NCBI RefSeq assembly: GCF_039530225.1
Contig: NZ_BAAAOH010000001.1
Location: 3,906,001 to 3,970,000, forward strand
Length of the DNA: 64,000 bases
Direction: 5' to 3'
DNA from: Microbacterium pumilum
Lineage (GTDB): Bacteria > Actinomycetota > Actinomycetes > Actinomycetales > Microbacteriaceae
In this document: positions 34,813-43,481 of the stretch, in pieces
Layout of the letters: each line of letters begins with the position of its first letter
Position numbering within the stretch: position 1 is the first letter of the stretch
Notes under the pieces: generated by a model
The model's database searches: none
What the model saw: only the letters and a program-made list of their open reading frames with translations
What the model was told of the DNA's origin: nothing
Position numbers and translations under genes: made by a program

Positions 34813-35856
34813 TTACTCGAACGCGAGGTCGATGAACTGGTCGACGTTGTCCGCCGTGACGACAGGGGCGTCGAGCACGATGCGGTTCGGGATGCTGGGC
34901 GTGATCAGGTCGCCCATCGTCTTGGACTGCGCGATGAGGCGAGCAAGTGCGACGCCGTCGGCGGCCTGCGTCGAGGGGTAGATGACGGTGGCCTCGAGTA
35001 CCGAGTCGCCGGCCTTGATGTGCTCCATCGCGGACAGGCTTCCCGCACCCCCCACCATGAAGAACTCGTCACGACCGGCGGACTCGATGGCTGCCAGCAC
35101 GCCGATGCCCTGGTCGTCGTCGTGGTTCCAGAGTGCGTCGATCTGCGGGTTGGCCGAGAGCAGCTGGGATGCCGCCGTCTCGCCACCGGCGACCGTGAAG
35201 TCTGCGGCCACTCGAGGACCGACCTCGAGCCCGCAGTCCTCGAGCGCGTCGGCGAAGCCCTGTGAGCGGTCCTGCGTGAGCGGCAGCGAATCGATGCCGG
35301 GGATCTCCGCGACGATCGCGTCCGGGTTGTCCCCGAGCTTTGCGCAGATGTACGTGCCGGCGCTGACGCCCATGCCGTAGTTGTCGCCGAGAATGGTCGC
35401 ACGCGCGGCGAACGGACTGGAGAAGACGCGGTCGACGTTGATCACCGGCACGCCCGCATTCATCGCGGCGATCGCGGCCTCGGTCAGAGCGGCGCCGTCG
35501 GTGGGCAGCAGAACGATGGCGTCGACCCCCTCGTTGACGAAGCCCTCGACCGCCGCGATCTGCGCGATGGGGTCGTTGGTGCCTTCTGCCACCTTCAGCT
35601 CGACGTCGTCGAAGCTGTCTGCCGCGGCCTGGGCGCCCGAGTTGATGGCACCGAGCCAGCCGTGGTCGGCAGCGGGACCCGAGAAGCCGATGACGACGGT
35701 GTCGCCGGACTCCGCGTTCTCTTCGTTCGAGGTGCCCTGGTCGACGACGTCCTCCTCCGCCCCCGAGCCGGTGCAGCCGGCGAGCAGGCCGACGGCGGCG
35801 ATGACGGCGGTGCCGGTGAGAATCAGTCGCGTGCGCGCCTTCAGGTGTGAGCGCAT
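34813..35856 (-). CDS. sugar ABC transporter substrate-binding lipoprotein (RbsB type)
   Basis: 347 residues. The signal peptide MRSHLKARTRLILTGTAVIAAVG ends in the lipobox LLAGC. The mature domain is a type-I periplasmic-binding fold: VVIGFSGPAADHGWLGAINSGAQAA, then AVEGFVNEGVDAIVLLPTDGAAL and GVPVINVDRVF, as in ribose/galactose-type binders. ATG 35856 has an ideal AAGGAGGAAG ribosome site. It is divergent from the ATPase/permease genes at 36133 that complete the transporter. The sugar is unknown; the adjacent dehydrogenase and isomerase suggest a cyclitol or uncommon sugar. Confidence 0.9.
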   Translation of the reverse strand: MRSHLKARTRLILTGTAVIAAVGLLAGCTGSGAEEDVVDQGTSNEENAESGDTVVIGFSGPAADHGWLGAINSGAQAAADSFDDVELKVAEGTNDPIAQIAAVEGFVNEGVDAIVLLPTDGAALTEAAIAAMNAGVPVINVDRVFSSPFAARATILGDNYGMGVSAGTYICAKLGDNPDAIVAEIPGIDSLPLTQDRSQGFADALEDCGLEVGPRVAADFTVAGGETAASQLLSANPQIDALWNHDDDQGIGVLAAIESAGRDEFFMVGGAGSLSAMEHIKAGDSVLEATVIYPSTQAADGVALARLIAQSKTMGDLITPSIPNRIVLDAPVVTADNVDQFIDLAFE

Positions 35857-36120
35857 ATTTCTTCCTCCTTGAATGTGATGCAGCTGGTGCAGCGCGCTGC
35901 CACGAGAGGGAAAGTGCTGCCCGCACTCGAGGAGGTCCACGCTGACGCGACTCACCGTAGCAGAACGGTTCCGCGAGTTGTCATCTTTTGATTCCGGCCC
36001 GTCAGAAGTCATGGGGTCGTCATTTCGCACGCGTCATCGGGTGTCCCTGTCCCGCCATGAGCCCTGTGACGTGCACCATCGTTGCCGGATCGAGACTCGG
36101 CATCGACGCGGTAGGCGTGT

Positions 36121-36135
36121 TACGTTCGGCACGTG
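36121..36135 (+). promoter_or_regulatory. candidate leaderless promoter of the sugar ATPase gene
   Basis: The box TACGTT (36121-36126) ends 6 bases before the GTG start, a spacing suggesting a leaderless mRNA. The divergent region 35857-36132 (276 bases) otherwise holds the binding-protein ribosome site and, presumably, ROK operators that I cannot identify. Confidence 0.45.
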
Positions 36136-37653
36136 ATCAAAGTTGACCATCAATCGGCATTACTCGCGGTTCGTGGCGTGACGAAGTCGTTCGCGGGAGT
36201 CCAAGCGCTCCGTGGGGTCGATCTCGAGATTCTGCCTGGAGAAGTCCATTGCATCCTGGGACAGAACGGCGCGGGCAAGTCGACGCTCATCAAGGTGCTC
36301 GCGGGCGTGCACCGCCCTGACGAGGGTGAGATCTCGTGGGTCGGTGAGGTGGTCGAGATCCCCACTCCCGAGGCCGCAATCGAGTTGGGCATCGCGACGA
36401 TGTACCAGGAACTGGATGTCGTCGACGGTCTGACCATTGCCGAGAACATCTTCCTCGGGCACGAGCTTTCGCGCGGTGGTTTCACCCACCGCTCCGAGGC
36501 GGCGAAGCAGACCCGGGAGCTGCTGCGGCGCCTCGGCCACGCCAACCTCTCGCCCAATGCCGAAGTCGGCAGCCTGAGCGCGGCGAACAAGCAGATCGTG
36601 AGCATGGCGCGCGCCCTCTCGCACGACATCAAGCTCATCATCATGGACGAGCCATCCGCCGTGCTGGACGGCCAGGAGGTCAAGAACCTCTTCCACGTCG
36701 TCAACGAGCTCACCTCGGCCGGGATCGCGGTCGTCTACATCACCCACCGCCTCGAAGAGATACGCCAGATCGGCGACCGCATCACCGTGCTGAAGGACGG
36801 ACGCTCGATGGCGAGCGGCCTCCCGGTCGCCGACACTCCCACCGCGGAGCTGATCCGCCTCATGACCGGTCGAGAGGTGGCCAACGTCTTCCCTTCGGCG
36901 GTGCCGGTCCCCGACGACGCCCCCACGGTGCTCGAGGTCGAGGGCCTCGCTCTTGCGGGAGTCTTCTCCGATGTGTCGTTCTCGGTGCGCGCGGGCGAGG
37001 TGATCGGGCTCGCGGGCCTCGTCGGCTCCGGTCGGTCTGAGATCCTCGAGACCGTGTACGGCGCGCGGACCGCGACAGCGGGCGCGGTGAAGGTCGCGGG
37101 CAAGACGCTTCGCCGCGGCTCGGTCGTCGCCGCGGTGGGCGCGGGAATCGGCCTGTCCCCGGAGGAGCGCAAGAGCCAGGGACTGGTGCTGGACGAACCG
37201 ATCTATGTGAACGTCACGCTGTCGTCGGTATCGCGGTTCGCCAAAGGCGGCTTCCTGAACGAGCGTGCCGAACGCAAGGCGACGCTGGAGCAGATCGAGG
37301 CGCTCGAGCTGCGACCGGCGGACCCAGACCGCGCCGCGATGACCCTCTCGGGCGGCAATCAGCAGAAGATCCTGCTGGCTCGCTGGCTCGTTCACGGGAC
37401 CCGCGTTCTGCTGCTGGACGAGCCCACCCGCGGCGTCGATGTCGGCGCCCGCGCCGAGATCTATGCCCTCATCCGCCGTCTCGCCGCCGCCGGGAACGCC
37501 GTCGTCGTCGTCTCCAGCGAAATCGAAGAGGTGCTCGGGCTCGCCGACACCGTCCTGGTCATCTCGGACGGTCGCGTGGTGCAGACCGTTCCCGCCTCAC
37601 AGATCGACGAGCACGGAGTGCTCGATCTCGTCATGAAAGGAATCGCCGCGTGA
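36133..37653 (+). CDS. sugar ABC transporter ATP-binding protein (RbsA/MglA type)
   Basis: 506 residues with two fused ABC ATPase domains. Domain 1 has Walker A GQNGAGKST, an altered signature LSAANKQIV and Walker B LIIMDEPSA. Domain 2 has GLVGSGRSE in place of Walker A, the signature LSGGNQQK and LLLDEPTRGVDVG. Degenerate second-domain motifs are normal in this carbohydrate-uptake-2 family. It powers import of the sugar captured by the lipoprotein at 34813-35856. The GTG start appears leaderless. The stop overlaps the permease start by 4 bases. Confidence 0.96.
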   Translation: MIKVDHQSALLAVRGVTKSFAGVQALRGVDLEILPGEVHCILGQNGAGKSTLIKVLAGVHRPDEGEISWVGEVVEIPTPEAAIELGIATMYQELDVVDGLTIAENIFLGHELSRGGFTHRSEAAKQTRELLRRLGHANLSPNAEVGSLSAANKQIVSMARALSHDIKLIIMDEPSAVLDGQEVKNLFHVVNELTSAGIAVVYITHRLEEIRQIGDRITVLKDGRSMASGLPVADTPTAELIRLMTGREVANVFPSAVPVPDDAPTVLEVEGLALAGVFSDVSFSVRAGEVIGLAGLVGSGRSEILETVYGARTATAGAVKVAGKTLRRGSVVAAVGAGIGLSPEERKSQGLVLDEPIYVNVTLSSVSRFAKGGFLNERAERKATLEQIEALELRPADPDRAAMTLSGGNQQKILLARWLVHGTRVLLLDEPTRGVDVGARAEIYALIRRLAAAGNAVVVVSSEIEEVLGLADTVLVISDGRVVQTVPASQIDEHGVLDLVMKGIAA

Positions 37654-38705
37654 GCGAGCAGACCGCTGGGATCCAGAACATCCCCCCGCAGCCTGTCGGG
37701 CAGCCAGAACCCGACAGCCGCGGCCAGAAGACCGGGTTCCAGAGGTTCATGTCCGGATCCGTCGGCCGCAACCTCGGCCTTGTCGTGGCCCTCCTGCTGC
37801 TCATCGTCATCGGTGCCATCACCGCCCCCGATACGTTCACGAGCGTCAGCAACATCCTGACGATCCTGCGGCAGGCCTCGATCATCGGTGTGATCAGCAT
37901 CGGCATGACCCTCGTGATCATCGCCGGCGGCATCGACCTGTCGGTCGGCTCGGTGATGGGCCTCGCATCGGTCGTGGCAACCCTCGCAGTCCTCCAGGAT
38001 GCGGCCGATCAGTCCCACTGGATCGTCATGGTCGTCGCCGCCCTCGCCGTCGGCCTGGCAGCCGGCGTCATCAACGGCATCGTGATCGCGTACGGCAAGG
38101 TGGTCGCCTTCATGGCGACACTGGCAATGCTGGTGGCCGCGCGAGGGCTCGCCGAGATCCTCGCGAACCGTCGCACGCTGCAGGTCGGCAACCGCGACTT
38201 CATCAACTTCATGAACCTCGACATCGTCGGCGTCGACATGCTGATCTGGATCTTCGCGATCGTCGCGGCCCTCGGCTGGGTGCTCCTGAATCGCACGACC
38301 TTCGGCCGGCGCACGGTCGCGATCGGCGGCAACCGCGAGGCGGCGCGCCTCGCGGGCATCAACGTCAAGCGCCACACCATGTGGCTGTATGCGATCTCCG
38401 GGCTGTGCGCCGGCATCGCAGCGGTCATGATCATCGGCCGCACCACCGCGGGCACCTCAACGCACGGCGGGCTGTACGAGCTCGACGCGATCGCCGCGGT
38501 CGTCGTCGGAGGCACCCTGCTCGTCGGCGGACGCGGCACGATCACCGGCACCGTTTTCGGCGTCCTCATCTTCGCCACCCTGACGAACGTGTTCGTTCAG
38601 AACAATCTCACGTCGTCCGTCCAGCAGGTCGCGAAGGGCATCATCATCGTGGTCGCCGTTCTGCTTCAGCAGCGCTTCGCCAAGCCCACCGGACGACAGA
38701 CGTGA
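37650..38705 (+). CDS. sugar ABC transporter permease (RbsC type)
   Basis: 351 residues with about ten hydrophobic segments and a 45-residue polar N-terminus. Family segments include IGVISIGMTLVIIAGGIDLSVGSVMGL (RbsC signature), AGVINGIVIAYGKVVAFMATLAML, FGRRTVAIGGNREAARLAGINV (the coupling-helix region) and DAIAAVVVGGTLLVGGRGTITGTVFG. The GTG start overlaps the ATPase stop (GTGA). It probably homodimerises as the channel. Confidence 0.95.
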   Translation: MSEQTAGIQNIPPQPVGQPEPDSRGQKTGFQRFMSGSVGRNLGLVVALLLLIVIGAITAPDTFTSVSNILTILRQASIIGVISIGMTLVIIAGGIDLSVGSVMGLASVVATLAVLQDAADQSHWIVMVVAALAVGLAAGVINGIVIAYGKVVAFMATLAMLVAARGLAEILANRRTLQVGNRDFINFMNLDIVGVDMLIWIFAIVAALGWVLLNRTTFGRRTVAIGGNREAARLAGINVKRHTMWLYAISGLCAGIAAVMIIGRTTAGTSTHGGLYELDAIAAVVVGGTLLVGGRGTITGTVFGVLIFATLTNVFVQNNLTSSVQQVAKGIIIVVAVLLQQRFAKPTGRQT

Positions 38706-38770
38706 CGGATGCCGCGCCGCGTCGCAGCGGACTATTGATCGACCCTCGTTACGCGGGCGCGGCATCCCGT

Positions 38771-38790
38771 CGAAAGTCCGGCGGACTTCG
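38771..38790. promoter_or_regulatory. palindrome upstream of the ROK gene (possible operator)
   Basis: CGAAAGTCCGGCGGACTTCG is a near-perfect 20-base palindrome, 65 bases after the permease stop and 18 bases before a GATAAT -10-like box (38808-38813). That box ends 6 bases before the ROK GTG start. The palindrome may be an autoregulatory operator, or the permease terminator. Confidence 0.45.
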
Positions 38791-38819
38791 GCGCCCGGCA
38801 GCCCGCCGATAATCGGAAT

Positions 38820-40004
38820 GTGGCGAAGATGACCATCGAGCCGACTCCCACGGTGTCGGGAGTGAGCCAGCTCTTCCAGCTTCTGCGCGACGGCGTTCCG
38901 CGTACTCGCGCCGAACTCGCGAAGTCCACGGGGCTCGCACGCTCCACGATCGCGGCGCGGGTCGACGAACTCATGCGCCTGGGGCTCATCATCCCGATCG
39001 CTGAGACGGTTTCCACCGGCGGCAGGCCCCCGTCGCGGTTCGCGCTCAATCCGACCGCCCGACTCGTGCTCGCCGCCGATATCGGCGCCTCCCACGCGAC
39101 TCTCGCCATCACCGATCTCGCCGGCTCCATCATCATCGAACACAGCGAGCCGCTCGATGTCACGCTCGGGCCGGTGCCGGTGCTGACGTGGACGGTCGAG
39201 AACGCCATCGCGATGCTCGAAGGCATCGGTCGCTCGACGAAGGACCTCACGGCGATCGGCATCGGCGTGCCAGGACCCGTCGAGCACTCCACGGGCCAGC
39301 CCGTGAATCCCCCGATCATGCCGGGTTGGGATCGCTTCGACGTCCCGGGGTGGGTGCAGCAGCACCTCGATGTGCCTGTGCTCGTCGACAACGACGTCAA
39401 CATCATGGCTCTCGGCGAGCGGGCGTTCGCGTGGCCCGGGGTGGACCACCTCATCTTCGTGAAGGTCGCCACGGGCATCGGAGCAGGGGTCATCTCGGGA
39501 GGATCGCTGCAGCGCGGCGCGCAGGGCATCGCCGGCGACATCGGTCACGTGCAGGTCGCCCGTGGCGCGGGAGTGCCATGCCACTGCGGCAACAAAGGAT
39601 GCCTCGAGGCTCTCGCCTCGGGACCCGCCATCGCGCGCGCCCTGCGCGCCCAGGGGGTTCCCGCCGAGAACGGCGACGATGTGGTGGATCTCGTCAAGCG
39701 GGGGAACATCGATGCGATTCAGGGGGTGCGCCAGGCGGGCCGCGACATCGGCGAAGTGCTCACGACCTGCGTGAGCCTCGTCAACCCTTCCGTGATCGCC
39801 ATCGGCGGCTCGATGGCCCGCGTGGGCGAGCACCTCATCGCCGGGGTGCGCGAGGTGGTCTACACGCGATCGATCCCGCTCGCGACCGAGCATCTGGCGA
39901 TCGTGCAGTCCGCGGCCGCCCGCAACGCCGCCGTCCTCGGTGCCAGCATGCTCGCCATCGAGCATGCGCTCTCACCCGAGACGCTGACGCTCGTCCACGC
40001 CTGA
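38820..40004 (+). CDS. ROK-family transcriptional regulator
   Basis: 394 residues. An N-terminal winged helix (VSQLFQLLRDGVPRTRAELAKSTGLARSTIAARVDELMRLGLI, about 14-56) is followed by a ROK sugar-kinase-like domain. The ATP-like site AADIGASHATLAI, the ROK signature region GAGVISGGSLQRGAQGIAGDIGHVQV and the zinc motif CHCGNKGCLEA are present. The GTG start with GATAAT 6 bases upstream implies a leaderless mRNA. It follows the permease by 114 bases and probably represses the surrounding sugar genes, sensing the sugar or its phosphate. Confidence 0.93.
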   Translation: MAKMTIEPTPTVSGVSQLFQLLRDGVPRTRAELAKSTGLARSTIAARVDELMRLGLIIPIAETVSTGGRPPSRFALNPTARLVLAADIGASHATLAITDLAGSIIIEHSEPLDVTLGPVPVLTWTVENAIAMLEGIGRSTKDLTAIGIGVPGPVEHSTGQPVNPPIMPGWDRFDVPGWVQQHLDVPVLVDNDVNIMALGERAFAWPGVDHLIFVKVATGIGAGVISGGSLQRGAQGIAGDIGHVQVARGAGVPCHCGNKGCLEALASGPAIARALRAQGVPAENGDDVVDLVKRGNIDAIQGVRQAGRDIGEVLTTCVSLVNPSVIAIGGSMARVGEHLIAGVREVVYTRSIPLATEHLAIVQSAAARNAAVLGASMLAIEHALSPETLTLVHA

Positions 40005-40071
40005 CCGCGCGGCGGGCCGACCGGTCAGCGGACGAAATCGCTGATCGCGGCCTCGGCCGAGCGCATCACGG

Positions 40072-40782
40072 TCAGTCGATGTCGATCGCGAGAGCCTGCT
40101 CACGGAGGTAGCCGGCGTATCCACCGGGCGTACGTCCGATGGTGCGGCCCGATGTGAGCACCTCCGCATCGTCGCTAGCGACGACTTCTCCGCCGAGGCG
40201 CCGGCAGCGATCGACGAGCGACACATCCTCGTGCTCGGGTGCCGCCTCGAATCCGCCCGCCTCGAAGTAGATGCCTGCGCGCACGCCGAGACTGGCGCCG
40301 TGCACGTGGCCGTTGGGAACGCCGGGCGTGTGGGTGGCATGCCAGTGCCGCTGGTGACGCGGGTCGAGATCCGCGAAGTCCGGCCGGACCGTACCGACGA
40401 AGATGTCGGCGCCCGCGTGCGCCGCGGCGATCTGCACGGTCAGCCACGACGGAGGCACGGCCGAGTCCCCGTCGGTGTTGGCGATCCACACCTGGTCCGG
40501 TGCGAGTGTGTCCACCTCGTTCCACGCCGCCGCGATTCCCAGCGCTCGCGCCGCGCCCACGAGGTTCTCCTCGACCGCCAGGGCGGTCAGTCCATGCGCG
40601 CCGACGATGCGCGCCGACCCGTCGGCGCACGCGTCGAGTACGACTCGCACGATGCAGAGCATCCCGGTCTCGCTGAGGCGATCGATGGCGATCTTCAGCG
40701 CCGTGAGACACCGATCGAGCAGCGCGGCCTCGTCGTGCACCGGGACGACCACGATGACGGCCTCGATCGGCGCTCCGGTCAT
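40072..40782 (-). CDS. family-2 glycosyltransferase
   Basis: 236 residues of the GT-A fold. VIVVVPVHDEAALLDRCLTAL is the N-terminal nucleotide-sugar strand, WIANTDGDSAVPPSWL holds the metal-binding D-x-D, and GGFEAAPEHEDVSLVDRCRRLG contains the ED catalytic-base region. No membrane helix is evident. ATG 40782 overlaps the upstream PIG-L/methyltransferase stop by 4 bases. It is the last gene of the three-gene operon and may glycosylate a small acceptor rather than a wall polymer; donor and acceptor are unknown. Confidence 0.9.
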   Translation of the reverse strand: MTGAPIEAVIVVVPVHDEAALLDRCLTALKIAIDRLSETGMLCIVRVVLDACADGSARIVGAHGLTALAVEENLVGAARALGIAAAWNEVDTLAPDQVWIANTDGDSAVPPSWLTVQIAAAHAGADIFVGTVRPDFADLDPRHQRHWHATHTPGVPNGHVHGASLGVRAGIYFEAGGFEAAPEHEDVSLVDRCRRLGGEVVASDDAEVLTSGRTIGRTPGGYAGYLREQALAIDID

Positions 40783-42143
40783 GCCAGTCCCTCGCGCTGC
40801 GCCACCGATCGCGCCGGGGAGCGCTCGAAGACCTCGAGCACGAAGTCGCGCTCTTCGTGGCTCACCGTGGTGTCCCATCCCGCCATGCGTCGCAGTGCCC
40901 GGTGCACGGCATCGCCGGTTTGCGGATAGTCGGAGACGGGATGGCGCCAGTGGCAGGCCACCAACAAGCCCGCCCCGCACGACTCGATTCGATCGATCAG
41001 CCGATCGAGATCCTCCGGCGAGAAGTAGTAGCCGATCTCTGAGAGCACGACGGTGTCGAATGTGCCCTGGGGCCACTCGTCGGGAACGCGCGCGACGATG
41101 AATCGCACGTCGTCGCCGACCACGCGGCGCCGCGCCTTGCCCACCGCGGCGGGCGCGGCGTCGATCGCGGTCACGGTGTCGGCTCGCAGTCTGAGCTCGG
41201 CGGTGACGTGCCCGGTCGCGCATCCCACTTCGAGCACCCGTCCGAGGCGCTGGAAGGGTAGCGAAGCCATCAGGATCTCGCGTTTGCGCTTCTCATACCA
41301 GCGGGATTCGAAGCCCCAGGGGTCTTCGTGGCGGTCGTAGAAGCCGTCGAAGTACTGCGTCGGCACGGAGGCCGACGAGGCGGATTCCTGCACGAACACC
41401 TCCCGTGCGCGCTCGAAGTGCATCCTCATCCGTTCGTGCAGAATCGGCTCGTCACCCGGGGACTCCGAGAGCGGGTCGATCTGAGTGCGGTGCTCAGCCA
41501 TGGCCTCTCCCTTCGCCGAGCGCTCTTCATCGGTCAGGGTCAGTGCCTCGGCGTGTCGCCACGGCACCTCGCCAGGACGGGCCCAATGCCACAGCCAGAT
41601 GGGATAGCCGAGATGGCGGATGCCGCGCTCAGCGCACAGCTCTGCCACCACCTCGGCGGCGACGCGATGGTCGCGGTGCCCGTCGCCCGACCAGGGCGCG
41701 ACCACGAGCAGGCCATTCCCGCCCGCGGAGTCCGTCCGTTCGTGATCGAGCACCCGTGACAGGTCGCGACGGAAGTCATCGCGCTGTTCGTGGAGGCCGG
41801 AATCGGGGAGCAGGAGAAAGTGCAGCTCGGCGGCCGGCGCGACGTGCCGGACGGCGCGTACGACCTCATCCCGGCGCGCGGCGGACAGCCGCGCACGCGT
41901 GTGGGTCGTCGAATGGGGATGCGAGCCCTCCCCATCGGTTGCGACGACCACAGTCACCCTCGCGCCGGCGGCCGCCACCCGTGCCATCAGCCCGGCGGCG
42001 CCGAGTGTCTCGTCATCGGGATGGGCGGCGACGACCACCAGTCGACGGATCGCCACGTCCAGTTCGGGCACTTCGTGGAGGCGCCCATCAGCGTCCCAGA
42101 CCGACTCCGCCGTGCCGGCATCGAGGTGCGAGAAGACAACCAT
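40779..42143 (-). CDS. bifunctional PIG-L deacetylase / SAM-dependent methyltransferase
   Basis: 454 residues, two enzymes in one chain. Residues 30-230 are a PIG-L (LmbE) deacetylase with the zinc motif AHPDDE at 40-45 and HRDH at 156-159. Residues 264-440 are a NodS-like methyltransferase starting YFDGFYDRHEDPWGFESRWYEKRK, with SAM motif I VLEVGCATG at 303-311. PIG-L enzymes remove acetyl from N-acetylglucosamine-like amides; the second half would methylate the freed amine or another group. The ATG overlaps the acyl-CoA dehydrogenase stop by one base (TGATG). The natural substrate is unknown. Confidence 0.92.
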   Translation of the reverse strand: MVVFSHLDAGTAESVWDADGRLHEVPELDVAIRRLVVVAAHPDDETLGAAGLMARVAAAGARVTVVVATDGEGSHPHSTTHTRARLSAARRDEVVRAVRHVAPAAELHFLLLPDSGLHEQRDDFRRDLSRVLDHERTDSAGGNGLLVVAPWSGDGHRDHRVAAEVVAELCAERGIRHLGYPIWLWHWARPGEVPWRHAEALTLTDEERSAKGEAMAEHRTQIDPLSESPGDEPILHERMRMHFERAREVFVQESASSASVPTQYFDGFYDRHEDPWGFESRWYEKRKREILMASLPFQRLGRVLEVGCATGHVTAELRLRADTVTAIDAAPAAVGKARRRVVGDDVRFIVARVPDEWPQGTFDTVVLSEIGYYFSPEDLDRLIDRIESCGAGLLVACHWRHPVSDYPQTGDAVHRALRRMAGWDTTVSHEERDFVLEVFERSPARSVAQREGLA

Positions 42144-43354
42144 CAGGACGACTGCTCCCAGGACGTCAGTTCACATCCGATGCGTGCGACATCCCGCAAC
42201 CCATGGTGCTGGCGCAGGTACAGGTGCAGATCCGACACGCGGCGGGCAAAGGACGCATCCCCGACGAGCGGCGCCGGTCCGAGAGCCGCATCCGCCTCTG
42301 CCATCGTGAGCGTGACGGCATCGACGACGATCGTGCGGACGCGCTCGGCGAGCAGCTTCGAGCTGCGGCGGTCAGCGGCACCGCCCAGGTCGATCAGCGT
42401 CGCCGCCTCGGCGAGCACAGCACGCGCACCCCAGAGCGCGGCATCCGCCCTGCCCAGGTGCATGAGCGACAGCTGATCCGCGCGGGCCGACGACGCCGCC
42501 GCGGACAGTGAGCCCAGCAAGGGGGCGGCGGCGCCCCACCACACGGCTGCGACCGACATCCCTCCCCACGCGAAACCGGGCCGCTGGAGGTACCAGCCTG
42601 GTTCGCCCACCGCGATGGCGGGAACGTCCGCGAAGGCCACGGGTGCACTCACGATCTGAGGGAGGCCGCGAGCGTGCCACGGTCCGGGCTGCGCCGTCAC
42701 ACCTTGAGCACGCAGATCGACCGCGAAGAGTCCTCGGTTCGCATCGTCGACGAGAGCGGTCACCAATGCGTGACTCGCGTCCTGCGCCAGCGAGCACCAC
42801 GCCTTGGTCCCGTTGAGGGTCCAAGCCTCCGGATTGCGCGTCGCGCGCAGCGTCGAGCCTGGCGCCTCGGCCGCATAGACGCCCCACGATGAACGCGGGG
42901 TCGCGCGCACCGCCCCGACGCCCCAGGGGTCCCGACCGCGAGCGAGATCGGTGCCCGATTGTTCCAGGATCGCGAGCGCATCGAGGTGGGGCTCGAGGAT
43001 CCGCGCCGCGGCCACGTCGAGCGCAGCGGTGCCGGCCAGCAGTTCCCACAGCTGCGTGGTGCCGCCGGAACCCGGACGCGGGGCGGTTGCTCCGACCTCG
43101 ACGCACCAATCCAGCGTCGTCGCGATGTCGACTCCGAGTCGGGCGATCTGTCGGGCGGAATCCAGCGCGGTCTCGATGCTCTCGCTCACCGCGTCCGAAG
43201 GGCCGGCCGCCGCCGTTGGGGCGAGCGTGACACGGTCGCTTACGCCGGCTGTCGACGCAGTGTCACCGTGGGCGGGATCGCCCGCGTCGACGGATGCCGG
43301 CGTCCGCACCGCACTCGCGGGTGCGGGCTCCGATTGCTCGGTGATGATGGACAC
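42143..43354 (-). CDS. acyl-CoA dehydrogenase-like protein of the PIG-L/glycosyltransferase operon
   Basis: 403 residues. A 60-residue Ala/Ser/Thr-rich leader is followed by a divergent acyl-CoA dehydrogenase fold: ILEPHLDALAILEQSG, GVGAVRATPRSSWGVYAAEAPG, TLNGTKAWCSLAQDASHALVTAL (the central beta domain) and the C-terminal helices HLGRADAALWGARAVLAEAA. Usual substrate-loop motifs are weak, so it may act on a carrier-bound or non-CoA substrate. The GTG at 43354 has the ribosome site GGGAGG 7 bases upstream. First gene of the operon; a TACGTT box at 43369-43374 (minus strand) may be its -10. Confidence 0.8.
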   Translation of the reverse strand: MSIITEQSEPAPASAVRTPASVDAGDPAHGDTASTAGVSDRVTLAPTAAAGPSDAVSESIETALDSARQIARLGVDIATTLDWCVEVGATAPRPGSGGTTQLWELLAGTAALDVAAARILEPHLDALAILEQSGTDLARGRDPWGVGAVRATPRSSWGVYAAEAPGSTLRATRNPEAWTLNGTKAWCSLAQDASHALVTALVDDANRGLFAVDLRAQGVTAQPGPWHARGLPQIVSAPVAFADVPAIAVGEPGWYLQRPGFAWGGMSVAAVWWGAAAPLLGSLSAAASSARADQLSLMHLGRADAALWGARAVLAEAATLIDLGGAADRRSSKLLAERVRTIVVDAVTLTMAEADAALGPAPLVGDASFARRVSDLHLYLRQHHGLRDVARIGCELTSWEQSS

Positions 43355-43466
43355 AGCTGCCTCCCACGAGCAACGTAATCGCGCGCCACTCAGACTCCCG
43401 GGGGCTTGACAGATATCGCGAACCGACACCGAGGTCAATCCCACCGCAGCCGATCGTGCGCGGCCC

Positions 43467-43481
43467 TAGCGTGATGCCGTG
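43467..43481 (+). promoter_or_regulatory. candidate leaderless promoter of the DUF72 gene
   Basis: The box TAGCGT (43467-43472) ends 6 bases before the GTG at 43479, the same layout as for the genes at 27476 and 36133. It supports GTG 43479 as the true start of the frameshifted DUF72 gene. Confidence 0.45.
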
